Both the position numbers and the translations under genes were made by a program. A model generated the notes under the pieces. The model was not told where the DNA came from. It was given only the letters and a program-made list of their open reading frames with translations, and searched no databases. A DNA stretch of 64,000 nucleotides from Cladorhizidae sp. MBARI D1340-BT2 (lineage: Eukaryota > Porifera > Demospongiae > Poecilosclerida > Cladorhizidae), in the NCBI GenBank assembly GCA_028752905.1, contig JAQNBH010000002.1:29185932-29249931 (forward strand). The letters run 5' to 3'. How positions within the stretch are numbered: position 1 is the first letter of the stretch; each line of letters starts with the position of its first letter. Below are positions 1 through 12,200 of this stretch, one piece after another.

Positions 1-1955
1 GAAGTGAAGACAAAGCCTAAGTCTATTCTCCACAGCGAACCACCTTGACCTACTTCCGTTCAATATCACAGTCATGTCCACCCCAAATCCTACACATGTC
101 CTCACAAGTTTCTCCTCTACTCCATATACTGCAACTTCTGCCACAGTCCACACTGTCACATGCCTACTTATGTCCAGGGAAGCCAGATATGAATCTTTCT
201 TCTAGCTCTTCCTCACTTCACAAACTCCTCTTAACACCAACCACTGGTCTGAACACCTGCTCCGGCTCCTAAATCCTCCTTGCTTCTGTCAAAATTCTAT
301 CCTCAGCAAACCCTCCCAACCTTCTCGCAAACACTCTCGCGGACACCTTCACCACACTACAACATAATGTATAATTCTCTACTTCGTCCTCATCACCATC
401 CTTGTGGAGAGGTAGCAAACTCCTCTTCCAGTCCACTGGGCAGCACTCAATCCTCATCACCACATTCATCACCTGCACCATCATCTCCACCAACTTTCTA
501 CCTCCATACATCAGCATCTCATTCAACATTCCATCAGGGCCTGGTGTCTTTCCTCTCTTCAAAGACTTCACTACCTTATAGTCTTTTTCCCAACTTACTT
601 CTTCACACATACCCAATTCATGCTCCCTTCTCCTACATGTATCTCTAATTCTGGTACTGTGGCATCCTCTTTTTCCTCCCCAGCTCTCCCCAGTGTTTTG
701 CCATTACCTCCAACATCTCGTCTTCCTCCTCCACCATCCTTCCCTCATCATCTTTCACTCCTTTTATCCTTCTCTCCTTCCTCTTTGCTCTCAAATCATT
801 CAAAAACAGCTTACAACTAGTCCCACCTGCTCTCTAATCTTCTTTATAGTTCTCTTCCTCAATTCCTTCTTCTCTTTCCTAATAGTCTTTTTCACTTTTT
901 CTCTTGATTCTCTATAGCCATCCCATAGTTGTCTTATGTAGCCTCTCTCTCCCCTCTCTTCCTGGCTTCTCTCAGCCTCTTACATTTCTCCTTCCTAACA
1001 CCAATTATCCTCTCCACATCCTCTGACCACCATCCCTCTAATCTGTCTGTAATCTTCTTCCTTCCAATTCCTTTCTCTGTTGCAGCCAAAACTTTCTCCT
1101 TCCACCTATTCCACACCTCTTCAACTGTTTCCTCCCAACTCTTGCTCAAGCTCTCTTACTCCTCTTCCCAACTCATGAACATTTCCTCTACTGCCTCCTG
1201 ATACCCCTCCCAGTCCAGTTCAGTCCAACTTATTGTCAACTCTCCATTTATGTCGCTATCTTATCACTTGTACCTCTCTCCTACCCACAGAATTTCTCCA
1301 CAAATAATGTTATGGTCCAACCCCATATCCATGAGTCCTCAACTACCACCCTAGCTACATCCACGTCCTCACTAAATAATCTATGACCGACTTTCTCTCC
1401 AACATTCCCATGTCCACCTACCCACACAGCACAGCAACTCGTCCCTACAACCAGACTTCCAACACTAACTTAACTCCAACAACCTCCTTCCATTACAGTT
1501 TGGGTTGTCCTCCACTCCCAATCCAGTCTTTGCCATTGAAGTCCCTCATAATAACATCGAAACCTTTCTCTTCATACTTCACCACATCATCCTGCAATAC
1601 CTCAAACAATCCCTCCCTCTCTCACTCCTTCTGGGTTCACATTCTGATTCACTAGAACCCCTACCATAGCTTTCCTTCTCCCTGCTTCGCTCATCTCAAC
1701 CCACAGCAAACTTTCTTTTGACTTCCTCACCCTAGAATCCAAACTCTTATTATGCACCAGACCTCCCACACCTCCTGCCTGCCACCCACTCTATTCCTGC
1801 CGTTCCCACTCATATCCTGCCATGCATCCTCCTTCCGCAAAATGTCTCCGCAATTCTTCGTTCCCAACACTACCCTCTACAATTAATCGGTTAACAAACG
1901 CCCCACTCAACCGCCCAGTTTCCCTACCTTTGGTCCCTCACCCACCCCCAACCTG
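1..1955 (-). mobile_element. Decayed non-LTR retrotransposon (LINE), endonuclease to RT
   Basis: Read on the minus strand, the pieces lie in LINE order. An endonuclease-like fragment at about 1,540-1,700 contains FDVIMRDFNGKDW, resembling the GDFN motif with the Gly changed. A linker at 934-1149 contains WWSEDVERI and a basic helix. A reverse-transcriptase N-terminal segment at 269-616 contains KRGKTPGPDG, NEMLMYGG and DWKRSLLPLHKDGD. These are typical of the first RT blocks of APE-type LINEs. The reading frame is broken by many stops and shifts, and the catalytic YADD region would lie before base 1. No 3' tail or target-site duplication is visible. The clade cannot be named from these fragments. 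It is a dead copy. Confidence 0.75.
269..616 (-). pseudogene. LINE reverse-transcriptase fragment
   Basis: A 115-residue open stretch on the minus strand carries the conserved early RT blocks: GKTPGPDG, then NEMLMYGGRKLVEMM, then PVDWKRSLLPLHKDGD followed by VENYTLCCSVVKV, which corresponds to the NYRPI...LL..L.K.. block. An in-frame stop follows where the RT palm should continue. It is therefore a fragment of the LINE filling the first 1.95 kb. It has no host function that I can support. Confidence 0.7.
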
Positions 1956-1963
1956 CTAACAAA

Positions 1964-3128
1964 CATATACGGCCAGTAGCCGCGTGAAATTCGTGCGCGT
2001 GTAATTAACTTAAAATAAATAATTAACTAAAAGCATAGCATAAACTGATGTTAATGGAGTATCATCCTTTGAAGACATTAATGAGAGTATTGCTGAATAT
2101 ACACTCAGCATTAGTCCTCAAGATGCATATATGTTTCTTGGTTCTACATAGATTAAAGCTCAGGCAATGGGTCCTGCTAATGTATCTGTGGTCTCGGGAG
2201 TATCCTGTATGCGAGGCAAGCCGAGATGCTGGCATCAGTCCACAAAGAGGGGTGGATATCTACCAGTGGCTGAGGGAAGTCTGTTCGACTAAGCTATTGC
2301 AAGCGCTTGGAGGGGTGGTGCAAATCGATAAATCGCTCTTCCGACACAAACCAAAGGTTTATAGACATATATTTAGAAACCTACTTACTTTACCTTATCT
2401 ACTTTACCTTATCTTATCTTACCTTATCTGGATCCCATTATCTTACTTTACCTAATCTAACATACAGCACTACCGAGGCAGACCTCCAGCCCAAGAAGTC
2501 TGGGTGTTCGGAATGGTCGACATCTCGACCTCACCAGCCTTCAGGAAGTGGCGAAAAGAGATGCGGCCACCCTACTGCCCATCATACAAGCCCATATTGC
2601 ACCCAACACAGTCATCCACTCAGACCAGTGGAAGGCTTATAACCAAGTTCGATCGCTTGCTGGTGTCTCTAGCCACCAAACTGTCAACCATTCCCTGCAT
2701 TTTGTAGACCCTGGGTCGGGTACCCATACACAAAACATTGAGTCGTATTGGAATAGAGTAAAGACCAAACTGAAGAGGATGAAAGGATGCCATGCACATC
2801 AGACTGGAAGCTACCTGGATGAATTTATGTGGCGAGAGCGGCATGGACAGTCAAAACACTTTGCATTTAATAATAATGTTAAATATAAGTCAGCAATACC
2901 CTGTCTGAATGATATGATGATGAAATGTATGTATAAAATAACAATTGGATGGGAATAAGAATTGATAACAATTATAATAGCAACAATTGAATTATAGCAA
3001 GAATAATAAAATAGATGAGCCATTAATTAGGTCAACTAACACCTGGTTGTGCTATGCTTTTAGTTCATTATTTATTTTAAGTTAATTACACGCGCACGAA
3101 TTTCACGCGGCTACTGGCCGATTGATCC
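1964..3128 (+). mobile_element. Merlin-type DNA transposon with 70 bp terminal inverted repeats
   Basis: The segment from 1970 (CGGCCAGTAGCCGCGTG...) is matched, reverse-complemented, by the segment ending at 3120. The inverted repeat is about 70 bp long with one mismatch visible. It encloses an ISXO2/IS1016-like transposase, which defines the Merlin superfamily. The 8-mer CTAACAAA lies at 1956-1963 and again at 3129-3136. This would be a target-site duplication of Merlin length if the element tips (6 and 8 bases outside the perfect TIR) have diverged. The element sits about 165 bp upstream of the DUSP11-like start codon, so it may lie in or near that promoter. The element ends are well supported. 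The TSD is an inference. Confidence 0.85.
2048..2958 (+). pseudogene. Merlin transposase (ISXO2-like DDE), frameshifted
   Basis: The ORF starts at 2048 and reads VDIYQWLREVCSTKLL, then VVQIDKSLFRHKPK (first catalytic Asp, in QID). A possible 111 bp intron at 2357-2467 follows, and then HYRGRPPAQEVWVFGMVD in phase. Between about 2,535 and 2,548 the frame shifts to AKRDAATLLPIIQAH. From there it continues through HSDQWKAYN (second Asp), HTQNIESYWNRVKTKLKRM (catalytic Glu in IES) and SYLDEFMWRERHG to the stop at 2958. All three DDE residues are still recognisable, but one frameshift separates the first from the other two. The copy is therefore probably inactive unless the shift is a sequence error. 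A more decayed relative lies at 62.3 kb. Confidence 0.85.
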
Positions 3129-3293
3129 CTAACAAAGCCTTGTGGTTATGCCCTTGGGCTCCATAGATTCTGCAGGCATAATTTATGAACTATAATTATA
3201 TAAAAAATCAATCTCGCGGCACTGTAGATTCCGCAATTCGGTCCAACTTCAGGTGAATCATGAGACTTCAAAGAATCGGTCGGCTACTCAAAA

Positions 3294-6200
3294 ATGGCGT
3301 CGTGTACAAGTTCTTCATCCTCTAAGCCTCACACTAATCCTTTTCTCGCTGAAGGGTAAGTATATTGGTTACCTAAGAACAGCAGTAGATGTGATGCTCA
3401 GTCTTGCTACACAATGGGTAGGTGTAGAGGTAAGCCTTCATCACCTTTTCTACCTCGCCTTGTGACCCATATGGATGTACGCCTTCCCGCGTTCGCTGGA
3501 TAACCTTTATTTCGTGCACTAGCTGGGTCCTGCAATGGCTGTTGTCCACTTCTAAGACCGGACTAGGAATCCACAACCAGCAGCACACCTGTTATATTTA
3601 ATTGGGTCAAGTGTATATCCATAAAGCCATGCTCAATATACTCTTAAATCAGCTGAAGTTGTCAGTATTGATCTACACAGTCAGTGATCCACCTAGTCTA
3701 TTGATACACACAATTGTTGAGTGATGATTCTGTAGGCAAATGATCTCCATTTGAATGCATCTCTTCTCTCTCTGTGTGTGTAACATTCCTAGTGGAAGTT
3801 GACCAACTTGTAATGGCTAACAAGGGCCTGACTCCACCCCCGCCCTACCTTCTTGGGACTAAAGGCTTGACTCCCTTCTAAATTATGTGGTATAGGTGCA
3901 CCTCCTCATTTTTAGGGTAGGGCTAACTGTGTGGGCTCAGACTACGGCCATTAAGGTTTTGTCCAGGCCCCCTACTTCACCACCATTCAAATTTGCCTAC
4001 TTCCCTTGGTGGTCACCTTCCTAGGACTGGGCATTCCTGCTATTGCATAGAATCTGCTGTGCCTGTCTTTCAAAGCTGATGTTAAGTATTACAATGTGAG
4101 GAAGCACCCCCCCTCTACCAAACAAATGGTGACTTATGTTTGTGGGAGGGGAGGAGGTTGTTGTGGTTGCTATGCAGCAATGGCCGTGTCTGTGTCCTTC
4201 AATGTGTGCTACGTGTAGAATAACAATCCAATAGCATTAAAAATCAAAGAGGGCAAGGGGAACAGAGTGTGGCAGACAGATGGTGCACGTGTTAGCTGAT
4301 ACTCTTCTCTTAGCTAGTAAGTGAAGGGCTTTTGAAAGGACCTGGGCGGGGTGGGGGGGGGGGGGGGGGGATGGTTGTGTTGGATTGAAAACAATACAAG
4401 TGGTGACTCCATATAGGGCCACTCCAAGGCCAAGTTTCCTAGTTGAGTTCCCAGGTAACCCTCCCAGAGTTTGATGGAACTCCATCAAAATATTCATTTG
4501 TGATATACTAAACTAACAGAAGAAATGCTAGGCCCATAGTCCGAGTCGCGCCTCTAAAGATGTGCCAATCCGGTCTTTCTTCATCAACGTATATTCCCAT
4601 TTGGAATGGCTAATTAAAAAAATTTTTTTTAGAAAAGCCACAAGCAAGAATGGACAATAATACAGGTAGACTAGGTCTAAAGTCTGATCTGCATGCAAAA
4701 GATTTTAAAAAACACCTCTCTTCTGGGGATGGTTGACCTAGGCAGTTACCAGAGGTATTGAAACTTATACCACAGGAATATAATGTCTATCTGACCTAGA
4801 TATGTCTCACATATCAACTTGAGCTAACTCCTTCATGGTTAGAGAACTATATCGTTTTATTCATTGCTCAACTTTAGAAATGTCGTGCTAATAATCTGGC
4901 ATGGTCTACAGCACGTGCTAGTAATTTGGCCCAGTCTACAGCACATGCTAGTTAACTGGCCTGGTCTACAGCACGTGCTAATAATCTGGCCAGGTCTACA
5001 GCATGTGCTAATAATCTGGCCAGGTCTACAGCACATGCTAATAATCTGGCCGGGTCTACAGTGCATGCAAATAATCTGGCCAGGTCTATAGCACATGTTA
5101 ATAATCTGGCCAGGTCTACAGTGCTTGCAAATAATCTGGCCAGGTCTATAGCACATGTTAATAATCTGGCCAGGTCTATAGCACATGTTAATAATCTGGC
5201 CAGGTCTACAAATAATCTGGCCAGGTCTCAAGAGCGTGCTAATAATCTGGCCAAAGTGACCTGCTAAATATTTCTCCCCTCACTGGTAATAGTAGCACTG
5301 TTGCTGCAACTGTTGCTGCTACTATTGCTACTGTTGCTGGACTGTTGCTGCTACTATTGCTGCTACTGTTGCTGCTACTGTTACTGCTACTATTGCTGCT
5401 ACTATTGCTGCTACTATTGCTGCTACTGTTGCTGCTACTGTTGCTACCACTATTGCTGTTACTGTTGCTTGTACTGTTTCTGCTACTGTTGCTGCTACTG
5501 TTGCTGGTACTTTTGCTGCTACTGTTGCTGCTGCCACTGTTGCTGCTACTCTTGCTGCTACTCTTGCTGCTATGTTGCTGCGACTGTTGCTGATGTTGCT
5601 GCTGCTGTTGCTGCTGCTGTTGTTGCTACTGTTGCTGCTACTATTGCTGCTACTATTACTGCTGCTACTGTTGCTGCTACTGTTGCTGCTACTATTACTG
5701 CTGCTACTGTTGCTGCTGCTATTACTGCTGCTACTGTTGCTGCTACTGTTGCTGCTACTATTTCTGCTACTATTAATGCTGCTATTGCTGCTACTGTTGC
5801 AGCTACTGTTGCTGCTGCTATTACTGCTGCTACAGTTGCTGCTACTCTTGCTGCTACTGTTGCTGCTACTGTTGCTGCTACTATTACTGCTGCTATTGCT
5901 GCCACTGTTGCCGTTGCTGCCACTGTTGCTGTTGCTGCTACTATTACTGCTGCTATTGCTGCCACTGTTGCTGTTGCTGCCACTGTTGCTGTTGCTGCAC
6001 TGCTGCTGTTGCTGCTACTTTTGCTGGTACTGATAAGGCACGAGTAATGTCCGTATGTACGGAGCAGCAGTTTTGAGTTAAATGTTAGTCTAACAACACT
6101 AACTAAAGATACTTAGCCTTCAGGATGTCAGGTGCACGGTCCACTCCCACAAAACATGGCAGAGCCCGAGGCCTGAGGCTGCACACATCCGTAGACACTG

Positions 6201-9200
6201 AAAAATGGACTGAAGATTGTTATTTCCGTACATTATGGCCTCTTCTATAACTGCATGAGTGGACACAGCAGAGAAGGAAGTGCTGCTGTTAGTCATGCCA
6301 TCTTTTTTTCATGCATTGTTAAAAACAAAATTGAGGCTAGCAAATGGAGAAGGCTATTGTGTAGCTTAGCCGGAGTGACCTTTACTTTCCTCCTTGTGGG
6401 TGTGGCCAGGAATAGCTAAAGGTAGTATCAATAGTTATGACCTGAAAGTGTTCTGATAATCTACTCAGTAGTCTATGCATACTGTATGTTGTGACCCAAT
6501 TACTGATCACAAACAATTGGGTAGCCTAAGAGACAGAGGTTCAGCCCAGCTTGTGCTTTTACTAGACTCGACTCCTGCAGTATAGGGCAGTAGAGGAGAG
6601 GTCAGTCACTAGTTAACCAAGAACAACCTATACAGAACAAGGGGGTGGTGGAGAACCAATTACGAGTGGGTTTATAAATGTATTCATAGTGGCATAAATG
6701 TGATCTAGCGCCTTTTAGAGTGCAAACTCAGTTACCTTGAGACACCACACAGATGCTGGGTAAGTAGTATACTAGACACCACACTAGGTGCTGGGTAGTA
6801 GTATACTAGATACCACACAGGTGCTGGGTAAGTAGTATACTAGATACCACACTAGGTGCTGGGTAGTAGTATACTAGATACCACACAGGTGCTGGGTAAG
6901 TAGTATACTAGACACCACACTAGGTGCTGGGTAGTAGTATACTAGATACCACACAGGTGCTGGGTAAGTAGTATACTAGATACCACACAGATGCTGGGTA
7001 AGTAGTATACTAGACACCACACAGGTGCTGGTTATGTAGTATACTAGACACCACACAGGTGCTGGGTAAGTAGTATACTAGACACCACACAGGTGCTGGG
7101 TAAGTAGTATACTAGATACCACACAGGTGCTGGGTAAGTAGTATACTAGACACCACACAGGTGCTGGGTAAGTAGTATACTAGATACCACACAGATGCTG
7201 GGTAAGTAGTATACTAGATACCACACAGTGCTGGGTAAGTAGTATACTAGATACCACACAGGTGCTGGGTAAGTAGTATACTAGGCACCGCACAGTGCTG
7301 GGTAAGTAGTATACTAGACGCCACACAGGTGCTGGTTATGTAGTATACTAGACACCACAGTGCTGGGTAAGTAGTATACTAGACGCCACACAGGTGCTGG
7401 TTATGTAGTATACTAGGCACCACACAGGTGCTGGGTAAGTAGTGTACTAGATACCTCACCGGTGCTGGGTATGTAGTAAAAGTTGTAGTAGGCTGTACAG
7501 GTACAGATACCAAATCCTCCTCTAGATGTAATGGTGATTCAAGTGTACAAAGCAACATGAATTCTTGCCATACTAGAATAGCAGCAGTGCCCCCCCCCCC
7601 CAAGTGACAAGGTAAAGGTCCCCTCCACAAAACTATACTTGCCACATCAGACACTTTCTTTCTTCCTGTCTCTAAATTCCCTTACATCACCAGATAATAA
7701 TTGCCCACATGAAAGATAAGGTAAAGGGTCTCATACATTACAAAACTGAAAGATAAGGTAAAGGGTGTCCTACATTACAGTCCTAACCCAAACCCTTCCC
7801 TCCCACCTGAAAGATGGTCTCCCACACTATAAAACACATCAATCCAGACCCTTCCCTCCCACCTCAAAGATAAGGTAAAAGATCTTCTACACCACAAATC
7901 ATTAGATGCCAACCTGCATGTAGGTGACCTAATCTATTAATTGGATGAATGAATGCATATATCTTCTCTATAATCTACTAATTGGATGAATGAATGCATT
8001 TATCTTCTCTGGTGGTCTTATAACCAAATATGTGTCTGGAGAGGTTGTCATGTCGAAGGAACTGGCTCTCTATTTTCTCTCTTAGGTGGTTTGAGTATAA
8101 CTGCTTTGGTCGACCTATCAAGGGAACTCGGATCATCCCCATCAAGACTCCTCTGAACAAGGTGAGTTGGAGAATACTAGTTTGCCAGCACCATGTAGTC
8201 ATTGTCCACGCTAAACCAGGCAAGGCTACGCTAACTGAACCACACAAGGCTATGCTAACTGAACCCCGCAAGGCTATGCTAACTGAACCACACAAGGCTA
8301 CGCTAACTGAACCACACAAGGCTATGCTAACTGAACCAAACAAGGCTACGCTAACTGAACCACACAAGGCTACGCTAACTGAACCACACAATGCTATGCT
8401 AACTGAACCACACAAGGCTACGCTAACTGAACCACACAAGGCTACGCTAACTGAACCAAACAAGGCTATGCTAACTGAACCACACAAGGCTACGCTAACT
8501 GAACCACACAAGGCTACGCTAACTGAACCACACAAGGCTATGCTAACTGAACCAAACAAGGCCGCACTATTTCGGATGTCTTATTGACAGAATGCTCTTT
8601 TTTGTAACTATTCCGCACGTATTTAAAAATACCGCAAATCCGGAATACTACACGTTTAATAAAATAATTCGTATGAAAATATTTCATGTCAATATATTAT
8701 TTTCGTAAAACTCGTGCTCTAGGAATTATTTTTTATGGTGCGACTGACCATGAGTCAATTGACTTCTGAAGCGGAACAAACTGAAAAAGGGCTAGGGCCG
8801 TCTTTAAAGAGGCTATCATGTGTATAGAGCTACTGCTTCTTAGCGAGTCCACAAAGAAATCTGCAAACACAGATTAAATATGGTTCAGCCGGCGCCGAAC
8901 ACATTCTTCTCCGTTACCATTACATGCTGTTAAGTGTGTTGCTGTGCAAGTAAGATCACGTTGAAGATGTAGCAGAAGGTGCTGCATAGTTTGGAGTTCT
9001 CTCATTCTCACCAGGACTGCATCCTCCCCGATGGATCCTTCTTAGCTGAGGGAGTGTGAGAGAGAGTCAGTAATTAAGAGATCGCTAGGTAAGGCTAGCA
9101 GTGGGGGGAAAATCTATCAAAGTTAGACTCGTACTAGGAAATTATCAAAGCTATGTTCATTTCTCTGGACCTCTACTAGGAGAGAAATATTTCCAGCACT

Positions 9201-12200
9201 TCTAGAAATCTGCTCTCTTCTCTGCTCTGCCTAGCATGTGTGCACGAGTCAGAGCATAATCGTTGCGACAGCAATTAGCCCATTTTTAATTTTCGTATGT
9301 AGGACTGCAAAAATTAATAAACAACGAATAATCTGTGGCACTAGAGAACCAGTGCTTGCAGCTGCTAGTGGACACTGCAGATAAACTTATCTAGTAGAGC
9401 AGCAATTGTATTAGGATTTGATACTGCCTAGGGCTAGTATTAGGATTTGATACTGCCTAGGGCTAGTATTAGGATTTGATACTGCCTAGGGCTAGTATTA
9501 GTATTTGAAGGCTAGTATTAGTATTTGAAACTGCCTAGGACTAGTATTAGTATTTGAAACGGCCTAGGGCTAGTATTAGTATTTGAAACTGCCTAGGACT
9601 AGTATTTGTATTTGAAACTGCCTAGGACTAGTATTAGTATTTGAAACTGCCTAGGGCTAGTATTAGTATTTGAAACTTCCTAGGGCTAGTATTAGTATTT
9701 GAAACTGCCTAGGGCTAGTATTAGTATTTGAAACTGCCTAGGACTAGTATTAGTATTTGAAACTGCCTAGGACTAGTATTAGTATTTGAAACTGCCTAGG
9801 ACTAGTATTAGTATTTGAAACTGCCTAGGACTAGTATTAGTATTTGAAACTGCCTAGGACTAGTATTAGTATTTGAAACTGCCTAGGACTAGTATTAGTA
9901 TTTGAAATTGCCTAAGGCTAGTATTAGTATTTGAAACTGCCTAGGACTAGTATTAAGATTTCTTGTTGTTGTGTGTCCAGAAGTTTAATAATGGTCTGTT
10001 GAAGAAGGACAGTCCCATGTATACCTCAGCGGTGAGATACAAGGGAGGAGTCCCTCAAGAAGATGAGTTCACACCCACACAGTGTGTTGAGAGGCTGGAA
10101 GAAAAGTTCGGACAGAAGCTCTTTGCTGTGGTGGACCTCACCTACACCTTCCGCTACTACGAGTCCTGGGTGAGTGTGGTCAAGCGCTGGTCGATGTCTG
10201 CGTGTATTAGTATGTTTGCACATCTGAATACTGTTAGAGCTTATTGTTGAGTCGGCGTTTCTATGCCAGTCACCAAGAAAATGGCAATTTTGTAGCAGAC
10301 TATACCGTAAAATAGAGAACATTTAAACACTTGTGGTTGCAACTTTAAAGACTCTGCACACTTCACTTCATGAACTTGCAAATGATCGATCTCTCTGTGT
10401 GCTCTCTTTTGGTACTGAAAGATGTTGCATAGCTCTACCCATGCCAAGGTTACTCTGAGGCAACATGTCTAGCTCCAGATTGCCAAGTGCTTAGAGAGCT
10501 GCTAATGGCTAGAGGAAGCCCTACTCTACACAACGAGTGTTTTCATTAGGCGCTAAAATGTTAAGTATGAGGGCAAGTGTGTTGGTGGAAAATTAAACTT
10601 TAGAAATTGATTTTTAACTCGGGCACTTGACCACGTACTCACGTTTTAGCGTGTATCTATATATATATAAAGTTTATAGGATGAAGTGTGCACAGGTGTA
10701 GGCAATAACCACAGGTGATTATGATGCTTTGTAGAATGGTATACTGTAGTCCCCACTTAACACCCAGTACAAATGCCGGGCTCTAGCCGGGATGAAGGAT
10801 GGTTGAACTGCTGTGTGTGTGTCTGTGGGGGTGGGGGGGGGGGGGGGGGGTTGACGGACCAGAAAATGGGAGAGGGCACGATAAATAAAACCTCTAAATG
10901 TGCACTCTTGCTACTACTCCCAAACCCGACACATCTGCCTGTGCTGTGCTATATAAGTCGCTCAATTGATCCCTCACATTCTCCATTGACGGCATCTTGT
11001 AATCTTAGCCAAAAAGGAGGATTTGGAAATTCCTGTATTCTATGGCGACCACAAGAAGCTGTTGTAGCTCAGGTCTGTGCTTGCTAGTGCTGAGATCTCT
11101 GCCCCTTACTGGTGTGGGGGGTGACCTCATAGGGTTTCATATGGGGGGGGGGGGGGGGGGGGGGGGGAGGGATTATATGATTTAGACAATTAAGTATGCA
11201 TCCTTATCTGTGATACAAGATGACTATTTTTGAATAAAGTCCAAAATTGCATTAACATCCAATAGAGTCTGTTTAAGCCCTTCAATGGTGAGATTCATAT
11301 GAGCCTGTAGATGTCACTATTGCTTCACAATATTCATCTGACTAAAAGTCCATCTAATGTACTCTACCCATCACACCAGCATCATACCCATGTCCCCCTG
11401 CCAGAGCCGTGGTCCTAGCCCCAGCAATTAGTGAGGGTCCTGTATACAACCACACAGAAACCACACCCACTAAATATCCATAACTGAGACCGATTTCAGC
11501 TATGATGGAGTCCTTGGAGAGGAGCCAATCGATTAGTACTACACAATAGGATGCTAAAACAGGCCGTGGAAAAAATCCAAGCTCACCCTCCCCCCCCCCC
11601 CCCCCCCCCCAACCCCTGCTTCAGCTCGCGTACATGTAGGCCTCCTTGCTGAGCTTACCAGAGGAATGGAGGACCATGCAGTGTGTGGTGTACATGTGGG
11701 CCTCCTTGCTGTGTTTACCAGAGGAATGGAGGACCATGCAGTGTGTGTGTACATGTAGGCCTCCTTGCTGAGCTTACCAGAGGAATGGAGGACCATGCAA
11801 GAAATGTGTGTGAAGACTTCAATAATAATAATAATAAACTCTCAACGAACCCTCTCAGTTGACAACGAAACAGTTGACAACGAAATTCCAAAAACCTTTC
11901 CTATAAACAAAACGACTTAAATTTTACTCTCTCGACATTTCGACTAATAGATGCTCTAGCCAATTCCTGGTGAAGGCTCGAAAAGTCAAGAGAGTACAAT
12001 TCATTATTGGGATAATAATAATCATTTTTATAGGTTTTGAGATCCCCCACTTTAGATCCAGTAACTTGACTATAGTTATACGTATGAAAAATGTTTTACT
12101 ATCAAAAGAGAGCACACAGAGACTATGAAACAGTTTTAGTATGAAGAGAGAGCACACAGAGAGATCTATCTTTTGAGCTATATATCAAGTCCATACAGTG

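Noticed and set aside
5290..6047. Open frames of up to 248 residues of poly-Cys/Tyr, poly-Leu and Ala/Thr/Val
   Set aside because: They are all produced by one triplet repeat and are open on both strands.
6743..7487. Regularly spaced repeats resembling a CRISPR array
   Set aside because: The units are contiguous with no unique spacers, and the region is an animal intron.
7978..8587. Plus and minus frames of 185 and 193 residues over the exon 2 region
   Set aside because: Apart from the true exon 8086-8161, they consist of the 24 bp minisatellite.
11005..11087. SQKGGFGNSCILWRPQEAVV as an exon
   Set aside because: It lies within a DUSP11-like intron, where exons 3 and 4 already join in phase without it, and I recognise no family.
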